Shown: piece after piece, positions 9,268-17,139 of the stretch
Position numbering within the stretch: position 1 is the first letter of the stretch
Layout of the letters: every line of letters begins with the position of its first letter
Source: CAZBZG01 sp964496245
GTDB taxonomy: Bacteria; Planctomycetota; SZUA-567
Direction of reading: 5' to 3'
Length of the DNA stretch: 20,938 bases
NCBI GenBank assembly: GCA_964496245.1
Contig: CAZBZG010000050.1
Coordinates: forward strand, 1-20,938
Notes under the pieces: generated by a model
Databases searched by the model: none
What the model was told of the DNA's origin: nothing
The model's input: only the letters and a program-made list of their open reading frames with translations
Translations under genes and position numbers: made by a program

Positions 9268-9287
9268 CCGACCGTGCTTAGCGTCCC

Positions 9288-9316
9288 GGCGTCGATCGCG
9301 GTTCACGCCTCGTTTT
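9288..9316 (+). terminator. Possible weak terminator after trpE
   Basis: A 5-bp stem (GGCGT 9288-9292 / ACGCC 9305-9309) is followed by TCGTTTT (9310-9316). The stem is short and the T-run merges into the -35 box of the hppA promoter, so this is a modest call. Confidence 0.35.
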
Positions 9317-9319
9317 GAC

Positions 9320-9348
9320 TTGACCCGCCCCATGCCCTCCCCAATAAT
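9320..9348 (+). promoter_or_regulatory. Sigma70-like promoter for hppA
   Basis: TTGACC (9320-9325) and AATAAT (9343-9348) stand 17 bases apart, in a short AT-rich island of an otherwise GC-rich region. An overlapping TTGACT lies five bases upstream. Transcription would begin near 9355, leaving a leader of about 83 bases. Confidence 0.65.
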
Positions 9349-9437
9349 ACGGCGTACCGCGTGAGGTGGCGGCTTCCGCGGGCTGCGATTTCTGGCGCCC
9401 AGACGTGTGGACCAAACCCAGGCAGAGAGGAGGCATC

Positions 9438-11963
<2,526 letters not shown>

Positions 11964-11992
11964 GACGCACGGCAACGCGGTTGTGTACAAGA

Positions 11993-12025
11993 CGCGCGGC
12001 CCGGGCCATCGACCCGGGCCGCGCG
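11993..12025. terminator. Strong hairpin between convergent hppA and ankyrin gene
   Basis: A perfect 13-bp GC stem (11993-12005 with 12013-12025) closes a 7-base loop (CCATCGA). Only short T-runs flank it (GTTTCC on the + side, TCTTGT on the - side), so it may work as a bidirectional terminator or as a 3'-end stabiliser for both messages. It lies 29 bases after the hppA stop and about 40 bases beyond the stop of the opposing gene. Confidence 0.65.
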
Positions 12026-12065
12026 ATGCGTTTCCGACGTGTCGTCGGCCGGCGAGATCGGCCGG

Positions 12066-12680
12066 TCAATTGCCCGCCGCCGCAGCCGGCTCGACCTTCT
12101 GCCGCTTGGCCGTCTCATCGGCGAGCAGCCCGACCAGGTCCGTGTGTCCGTGGAGGGCGGCCCGGTCCTGGGCGCTCTCGCCCTTCTGCGTCAGGATCTC
12201 CGGGTCGGCTTCGCGGTCGAGGAGCAGCCGGACCACGGCCTCGTGTCCATCCCACGCAGCAAAGTAGAGCGGGGTGTTGCCCAGGTTGTCCCGGACATTG
12301 ACCTTGGCCCCCCGGTCGAGAAGCATCCGCACCACCTCTTCGTGGCCGGCCATGGCAGCCCCGTGCAGCGGTGTCATGCCAGCCTGGTTGTACGCATTGA
12401 CATCGGCTTTGCGGTCGAGCAGAAGGGCCACAATGTCTTCGTGGCCCCAGAGAGCGGCTACATGCAGCGGCGTAAACCCGTTGTTGTCCGTGGCTGTGGC
12501 GAGCCACCCCACCTCCCGCAGCAATGCCTGCACTTCCTTGGTATCGCCGTACTGGCAGGCGAGCATGATGACCTTCTGGCGCCCCGATCCCCGCGCCACC
12601 CGCACGAAGACGAGAAAGGCGGCCACGCCGCCGATCGCCAGAATGTACTCCAGGTACTGAAGCAACAGCCCGCCGAGCAC
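12066..12680 (-). CDS. Membrane-anchored ankyrin-repeat protein
   Basis: This 204-residue protein starts with one hydrophobic helix (about residues 4-28) followed by Arg/Lys, predicting an N-terminal anchor with the rest in the cytoplasm. Ankyrin repeats of 33 residues follow: a degenerate first unit (34-65), three clear units (66-98, 99-131, 132-164) with the G-x-TPLH-x-AA-x-x-GH pattern, and a capping half-repeat (165-190). Ankyrin repeats bind other proteins, so a scaffold or inhibitor role at the membrane is plausible, but no partner is indicated. The start is a GTG with only a weak G-rich ribosome site; the first in-frame ATG (Met39) would remove the anchor. It is the only - strand gene in the window and is transcribed towards hppA. 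Such proteins occur in many free-living bacteria, so host transfer need not be invoked. Confidence 0.85.
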   Translation of the reverse strand: MLGGLLLQYLEYILAIGGVAAFLVFVRVARGSGRQKVIMLACQYGDTKEVQALLREVGWLATATDNNGFTPLHVAALWGHEDIVALLLDRKADVNAYNQAGMTPLHGAAMAGHEEVVRMLLDRGAKVNVRDNLGNTPLYFAAWDGHEAVVRLLLDREADPEILTQKGESAQDRAALHGHTDLVGLLADETAKRQKVEPAAAAGN

Positions 12681-12748
12681 TGTTCGCCCCCGTCAGCAAG
12701 AGATCGGTCTGCCCCGCCGTTCGGGCGACCCACACGACCAACAAGGTC

Positions 12749-12777
12749 AGTCTACCTCACAAAGATGCGCTTGTCCA
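12749..12777 (-). promoter_or_regulatory. Sigma70-like promoter for the ankyrin gene
   Basis: Read on the - strand, TGGACA (12777-12772) and TAGACT (12754-12749) are separated by exactly 17 bases. Transcription would start near 12742, about 60 bases before the GTG start codon. Confidence 0.55.
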
Positions 12778-12853
12778 GGCTCGGGCCGGCGCAGGCGGCA
12801 ACCCTTGGCGGATGGGGACCACCTTAAGAGCGGGCAGAGCTTTGGAACGACTT

Positions 12854-12886
12854 GGCAAGAAAGGGATTGCGCCGGCCTTTCCTGCC
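12854..12886. repeat. Imperfect inverted repeat
   Basis: GGCA-A-GAAAGG (12854-12864) pairs with CCTTTC-C-TGCC (12876-12886), with one mismatch and an 11-base spacer. There is no T-tract on either side, so it does not look like a terminator. It could be an operator-like site or a folded RNA element; no regulator is suggested by the neighbours. Confidence 0.35.
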
Positions 12887-13215
12887 GTGTGCTCACGCGT
12901 GCCATCAGGGTTGCCAGAGAGGTTTCTTCGTTATAACCGGGAACAATCAGCCCGCTCTTTCGTGGTAGATAGGGGTCGGACTGTGAACGAACAGGCGGCA
13001 GGCGCATTCCCGGGTCGGCGCTGCAGGCCGGAGCGCAGGCGGGCGGTACGGGAGTCCGGGCCCGGCTCGAGCGTCCGCGGAAACACTGCAGGCGCACAGG
13101 AGGTTCGGTCGAAAAGAAACCGTATATCTGGCTTGAGGATACTACGTGTCGCCACGAGTGGCGCCGTGCCTCGGACACAGCCAGACAAGGGCCGCCGGTG
13201 GGGCGGTGTTCGCGT

Positions 13216-13244
13216 TTGACAGAGACGACTGGTGCCGCTATAAC
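13216..13244 (+). promoter_or_regulatory. Near-consensus sigma70-like promoter for the pilus-like operon
   Basis: TTGACA (13216-13221, perfect -35) and TATAAC (13239-13244, five of six) are 17 bases apart. This is the best promoter in the window. Transcription would start near 13251 and give a leader of about 200 bases before the PilM-PilN gene. Confidence 0.7.
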
Positions 13245-13291
13245 ACAATCAGGACCAACTCGCACCGGACAGGTTTCTTGGCGCTCAAAGG

Positions 13292-13323
13292 GGATCGTCT
13301 CGAGGAGACGGGCCCATCCTTTT
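13292..13323 (+). promoter_or_regulatory. Terminator-like hairpin in the leader of the pilus-like operon
   Basis: CGTCTC (13296-13301) pairs perfectly with GAGACG (13305-13310) over a 3-base loop. An outer GGAT/ATCC pairing (13292-13295 / 13316-13319) extends the stem and TTTT (13320-13323) follows. The position, about 45-75 bases after the predicted transcription start, fits an attenuator, but the bulge (GGCCC) and short T-run make it weak. Confidence 0.4.
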
Positions 13324-13334
13324 CCGCCCAGCGG

Positions 13335-13366
13335 CGCTCTGCACCACGCAGCAGAGGTGCGGAGCG
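13335..13366 (+). promoter_or_regulatory. Second leader hairpin
   Basis: CGCTCTGCACC (13335-13345) pairs with GGTGCGGAGCG (13356-13366) along 11 positions with a single U-G wobble, closing a 10-base loop. It has no T-tract. Together with the hairpin just upstream it makes the 5' leader strongly structured. Confidence 0.45.
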
Positions 13367-13452
13367 TGTGGGTGGAAGAACGACGCTGTCCGCTCGCCCA
13401 AGGGTGTGTGGAGAGGTGGCCGTGAAGCCGTCGAACAACAGGAGCGTGAGCC

Positions 13453-15453
13453 ATGCCAGCACGTGAAGCCTGGGGTCTGGACATCGGACAGACGGGACTG
13501 CACGCCGTCAAGGTGCGGCGGACCGGAGCGGACGCCGAGATCACCGACGTCTTCTTCCGGGATCTAGGCACCGAACCGGAGGATCCGGCGTACGAGGAGA
13601 AGCGCGCCGACGGCCTGCGGGCGTTCGTGCGGGAGAAGAAGGTGGGCAAGACTCCCGTGGTCGTCGCGCTGCCCGGCTTTGCGGCCCTCTTCCGCGAGTT
13701 CTCCCTGCCGGCGGCCAGCGCGTCGCGGCTGGACGAGATCGTCAGTTACGAGGCCAAGCAGCTCATTCCCTATCCGCTCGAAGAAGTCATCTACGGCTAT
13801 CACGAACTCCGGCGCGATCCGGATACCGGAGAGATCACGGTCGCGCTGCTCTGCTGCCGCCGCGACATCATCCAGCAGCTCCTGAGCGTGCTCGACGAGA
13901 TGGGGTTGAACGTCGAGGCCTTGCAGGTGGGGCCCGTGGCGCTGGTCAATTACATCCTCTACGACGCACCCCCCGAAAACGCCACCGTGATCCTGGACAC
14001 CGGCGCCCGCGGCAGCGATTTCGTGGTGGTCAACGACGGCTCGTTCTGGCTCCGTTCGATCGGCATCTCCGGGGCCGATCTCTCCAAGGCCCTCATGAGC
14101 AAGTTCAGCATTCCGTATGACCGGGCCGAGGCCTTGAAGCAGGAGATGGGCGACAGCAAACAGGCCGACCGGGTCTTCCGCGTCATGGCGCCGGTGCTGA
14201 ACAACCTGTGCGCCGAGGTCCAGCGATCGATCGGCTACTACAAGAGTCTCTTCCGCGGCGTCCAGTTTAGTGAGATGGTCTGCGCGGGCAATACGTACCT
14301 CTTGGCTGGGGTCGATCAGTTCGCGGCCGACCACGTCAACCTGGCCACCCGCACGCTGAGCGTGCCGGAGACGCTCACAACGCATTTCAGCGTGGATCCG
14401 AACGAGGTCGAGGCGAATCGCCAGGTGCTGGGAACCGCCGCCGGACTTGCGCTCCAGGGCGTCGGACTGGCGGAGGTGGAAGTCAACCTGCTGCCCTACG
14501 AGCGCCGTCTTCGCCGCGCGATCGCGGCCAAGGTCAAGTTCGCGGCCGCGGCCGTGGGCTTCATCGTGCTGGCGGTGGTCGTAAACCTGCTCGTCGCCGG
14601 CGGTCAGGCCGAGCCGTTCAGCAAACTGGTCGAAGAGGCCGGCGTGGCCAATCGACAGGCGAGCAAGCAGAAGGACGCCTACGAGAAGATCAAGAAGCAG
14701 TTCGCCCCCGAGATCCAGAAGAGCCGGGCGCTCGCCAACGTGAGCAGCACGCGCGGCTACATTCTCGAGACCGGAGCGCAGGTGCTCGAACCCCTCGAGG
14801 AGTGGAACGAGACACAGGACGAGCTGATCCGCCGCGGCAGCCCGCGCCATCCCGCGCCCAAGACCAAGAAGCAGGCGTTCGCCGAACTCTACGAAGGATG
14901 GGGAGAGTACATCGCGGCGCTCGACAAAGAGGACGAGAACTACGAACTGATCCTGAAGAATCTCCGGAGCCAGATCGAACGCCGCCTGGACTGGCGGTAC
15001 GACCGGCTGTGGCGCATCTTCGGCGACGACCTGTCCTGCACGGTCACGAAGTACCGCCGGAAGGTCAAGGAGGACAACCCCGACGAGGTGACCTGGATGC
15101 CGGCCGAAGGCGAGATCGTCCCGGAACGGGGCTACACGAGCAAGGATGTGGACGTGGTCGAGGTCAAGCTGGCCGGATTCATGGTTTTCACCGAGAAGCG
15201 GGGGACCACCGACCAGGCGGAGTTCGTCAAGTTCAAGGACTCCCTGGAGAAGATGGAGGGCGTGATTCCCAAGACCTTCTCCCACGTCCTGCGAACAGCC
15301 AACACCACCAACGCCATCCGGGTCCCCGAGATCACGGAACCCAAGCCGCCAAGCGAGATCGCGGTGGAAGAGCGCCCCACGCTGAAGTTCGAGAGTGTGG
15401 AGGAGCCGGTGGGCGAGTTCGAGATCAAGTTCATGTATCTACCGCGCGGCTAG
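13453..15453 (+). CDS. pilM: PilM-PilN fusion protein of a type IV pilus-like alignment complex
   Basis: This 666-residue protein joins two components of the type IV pilus inner-membrane platform. Residues 1-335 are PilM, a cytoplasmic actin/FtsA-like ATPase fold: first phosphate loop GLDIGQTGLHAVKV (8-21), second loop ILDTGARGSDFVVV (from 180), and an adenosine-side segment CAGNTYLLAG (from 277) that departs from the usual GGGS form. At 342-351 comes VEVNLLPYER, which matches the N-terminus of PilN (INLLP), then a membrane helix (about 363-383), a coiled coil (about 388-425) and a periplasmic domain to the end. In Neisseria, Thermus and Pseudomonas the NLLP peptide of separate PilN docks in a PilM groove; here it is covalently attached. 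The periplasmic part is larger than in normal PilN. AGGAG lies 8 bases before the ATG. First gene of a four-gene operon. Confidence 0.88.
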   Translation: MPAREAWGLDIGQTGLHAVKVRRTGADAEITDVFFRDLGTEPEDPAYEEKRADGLRAFVREKKVGKTPVVVALPGFAALFREFSLPAASASRLDEIVSYEAKQLIPYPLEEVIYGYHELRRDPDTGEITVALLCCRRDIIQQLLSVLDEMGLNVEALQVGPVALVNYILYDAPPENATVILDTGARGSDFVVVNDGSFWLRSIGISGADLSKALMSKFSIPYDRAEALKQEMGDSKQADRVFRVMAPVLNNLCAEVQRSIGYYKSLFRGVQFSEMVCAGNTYLLAGVDQFAADHVNLATRTLSVPETLTTHFSVDPNEVEANRQVLGTAAGLALQGVGLAEVEVNLLPYERRLRRAIAAKVKFAAAAVGFIVLAVVVNLLVAGGQAEPFSKLVEEAGVANRQASKQKDAYEKIKKQFAPEIQKSRALANVSSTRGYILETGAQVLEPLEEWNETQDELIRRGSPRHPAPKTKKQAFAELYEGWGEYIAALDKEDENYELILKNLRSQIERRLDWRYDRLWRIFGDDLSCTVTKYRRKVKEDNPDEVTWMPAEGEIVPERGYTSKDVDVVEVKLAGFMVFTEKRGTTDQAEFVKFKDSLEKMEGVIPKTFSHVLRTANTTNAIRVPEITEPKPPSEIAVEERPTLKFESVEEPVGEFEIKFMYLPRG

Positions 15454-15495
15454 CCGGTTGCGCCACGGGCCATTGTGCTGGAGGAGAGAAGGGCC

Positions 15496-17046
15496 ATGAA
15501 TTTCATCAAGACCTACGGGCTATGGATCGTGCTGGCGGTCGTCACGATCGCGATCCTGGTCGTGCAGTTCGTGGTCGTGGGAGGACGGCAGGAGGCCGCT
15601 GCTCAGCAGAACGCCGAGGTGAAGAGCGCCTGCGAAGCAGTGCTGCGCCTCCGGCGCAAAATCCGGGATAACGACTATCCGACCCGGGGCGATGTGGAGC
15701 GTGCGCGCGAGCACTTGGAGGCCATCCAGGCCCAGCGCGTGGAGGTGGAGAAGAATTGGCGCACCTATACCGAAGGCCTCAACCGCTTCCTCTCCAACGG
15801 CAGCCGGGAAGGCGGGCAGATCACCGACCCGGAAACCATTGAGCGGGACCCGGAGACGGGTGCGATCACAAAACCCGGCGCCCCCATCACCTGGGAGCTC
15901 TTCAGTCCCCGCATCCGCGACTTGTACAACAAGGCCTTTGATGAGCTGGAGGCGGAGTTGCGCCGCAAGATGGAGCCCCGTCTGGCAGCCATGCTGCAGG
16001 ACGAGACGTATGCGAGCGATGCGAGCCTGCTCTGGGACGAGGCGGCCGAGCAAGCCGAACGCCAGGCGAACGACGCAGCCAAGGTGAAGAGTCGGATCTT
16101 GAAAGAACGCGACGAGCTCATCCTCGTCCCCGTGGACGAGAATTTCACGGCCGACGACCCCCACAAGGGGTGGCGGGAGTGGCGGAAGCTGTTGTTGACA
16201 AAAGACATCCTGATCCGCGCCGTGGCCGGGACCGAGGTCGCTTTCGAGCGCACGCTGCAGGCCTACCAGATGCCGTCAGGCAAGGTGCAGGACGACGAGG
16301 CGCGCGCCAAGCGCAACCGGCTGCGGGAAGAGCAGGGCGAGACGGAGCTGGAAGACCTCGAGACCGCGACGTGGAAGCGGCCCAGCTGGCGCTTCGTGGA
16401 GCAGGTGGTGAGCCTCGAGATCAAGGGACCCGAGGTCGGCAATGCCGAGCTCCCCGCCCCCGGTTGGACCGAGGAGAAGGAACAGCAGGCGTCCGCGCGC
16501 AGTTCCAGCCGGAGCCGGCGCGCGCGGAGTGGATCCGACGAGCCGGAACAGGAGGACCCCCTCAAGCCGCAGGAACCGCCCAAGGGTGTCGAAGCCGCGT
16601 ATCACGACAAGTTCACGGTCACGCTCGAGATCAAGGCCCATCCCAGGGTCGTGCTGGCGTTCCACCGCAATCTCTTGTCCAGCGAAACCATCTGGTATGC
16701 GCCGCTCGCGATGACGTTCCAGCGCCTGCCGGATGCCGAGGTCATGGGTCCGGCAGAGGGCGAGGAGAGGGGCCGGAAGTCGAGTACGACCAACCTGGTC
16801 CAGGCCCTGCCCGAGGTGGCGCCTGTTGCCACGCGCGCGCGTTTCAGCCACGAACCGCCTGTGAACGCCGTGCTCAAGTACGAGGTCTATCGATTCCGGT
16901 ATTCGGACATCGACAACTACCACGCGCCCGCCGCAGCTCAGCGGAAGACGGACGAACGGGGGGGGCGGCTGCGGGAACGCTACGACCGGGGACGGCCGCG
17001 GTACGGACCGCGCGGGGGACCTTACGGCGAGGAGGGATCCTACTAG
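15496..17046 (+). CDS. Bitopic PilO-like protein of the pilus operon (tentative)
   Basis: This 516-residue protein has a short cytoplasmic start, one membrane helix (about 9-29), a long coiled coil (about 34-100) and a periplasmic C-terminal region. That layout, and its place directly after PilM-PilN, match PilO, which pairs with PilN. The part from about residue 375, with TVTLEIKAHPRVVLAFHRNLL, reads like the small alpha/beta domain of PilO/PilN. It is more than twice the usual PilO length. A charged, Ser/Arg-rich linker (near 335-360) and an Arg/Gly/Tyr-rich tail are probably disordered. The start is ATG 15496 with GGAGGAG (15480-15486); an in-frame GTG at 15475 would put the ribosome site inside the gene. 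It may be related to the similarly placed bitopic pilus proteins of Akkermansia (Amuc_1100 type), an inference from gene order. Confidence 0.65.
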   Translation: MNFIKTYGLWIVLAVVTIAILVVQFVVVGGRQEAAAQQNAEVKSACEAVLRLRRKIRDNDYPTRGDVERAREHLEAIQAQRVEVEKNWRTYTEGLNRFLSNGSREGGQITDPETIERDPETGAITKPGAPITWELFSPRIRDLYNKAFDELEAELRRKMEPRLAAMLQDETYASDASLLWDEAAEQAERQANDAAKVKSRILKERDELILVPVDENFTADDPHKGWREWRKLLLTKDILIRAVAGTEVAFERTLQAYQMPSGKVQDDEARAKRNRLREEQGETELEDLETATWKRPSWRFVEQVVSLEIKGPEVGNAELPAPGWTEEKEQQASARSSSRSRRARSGSDEPEQEDPLKPQEPPKGVEAAYHDKFTVTLEIKAHPRVVLAFHRNLLSSETIWYAPLAMTFQRLPDAEVMGPAEGEERGRKSSTTNLVQALPEVAPVATRARFSHEPPVNAVLKYEVYRFRYSDIDNYHAPAAAQRKTDERGGRLRERYDRGRPRYGPRGGPYGEEGSY

Positions 17047-17061
17047 AAACCTATCGCGAAC

Positions 17062-17113
17062 GCGCGTCCCACCGCATGCGGACGCGCCCGAACGGAAAAC
17101 GGGGTTAGACCCC
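17062..17113 (+). other. Two tandem hairpins between operon genes 2 and 3
   Basis: A perfect 8-bp stem (GCGCGTCC 17062-17069 / GGACGCGC 17080-17087) with a 10-base loop is followed by a 5-bp stem (GGGGT 17101-17105 / ACCCC 17109-17113) with a TAG loop. No T-tract follows. This could lower expression of the distal genes or protect the upstream message end. Confidence 0.4.
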
Positions 17114-17139
17114 ATCGTTGGCGTGGAGGTGTACGTCTC

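Larger units (their letters stand above)
12681..13452. other. Long intergenic region without a convincing gene
   Basis: About 770 bases separate the ankyrin gene from the pilus-like operon, in a genome where gaps are otherwise below 180 bases. Open frames here have no recognisable protein, poor starts and no ribosome sites. What it holds is a - strand promoter candidate (12749-12777), an imperfect inverted repeat (12854-12886), a short - strand stretch resembling the start of a family 2 glycosyltransferase (12894-12953), a strong + strand promoter (13216-13244) and two hairpins in the leader (13292-13366). The middle part, 12960-13200, shows nothing I can name. G+C appears lower than in the flanking genes. 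Confidence 0.6.

Noticed and set aside
7618..9333. 571-codon open frame on the - strand over trpE
   Set aside because: It covers a gene with unmistakable TrpE motifs on the + strand, and has the low-complexity composition of a GC-rich antisense shadow.
12911..12937. TTGCCA ... TATAAC as an extra + strand promoter
   Set aside because: The spacer is only 15 bases and no gene or evident RNA follows; TATAAC is part of a palindrome (GTTATAAC) in a short AT-rich patch.
12812..13219. 135-codon + strand frame in the long intergenic gap
   Set aside because: No ribosome site, no recognisable domain and Arg/Ser/Gly-rich content; the nearest promoter starts downstream of it.
12747..13649. 300-codon - strand frame spanning the gap and the start of the PilM-PilN gene
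   Set aside because: It overlaps the coding start of a certain gene and reads as shadow sequence, apart from the 20-residue glycosyltransferase-like stretch reported separately.
13564..15285. 573-codon - strand frame opposite the PilM-PilN gene
   Set aside because: No motif or ribosome site; the + strand frame has clear PilM loops and PilN start. Same reasoning for the - strand frame at 17320-19170.
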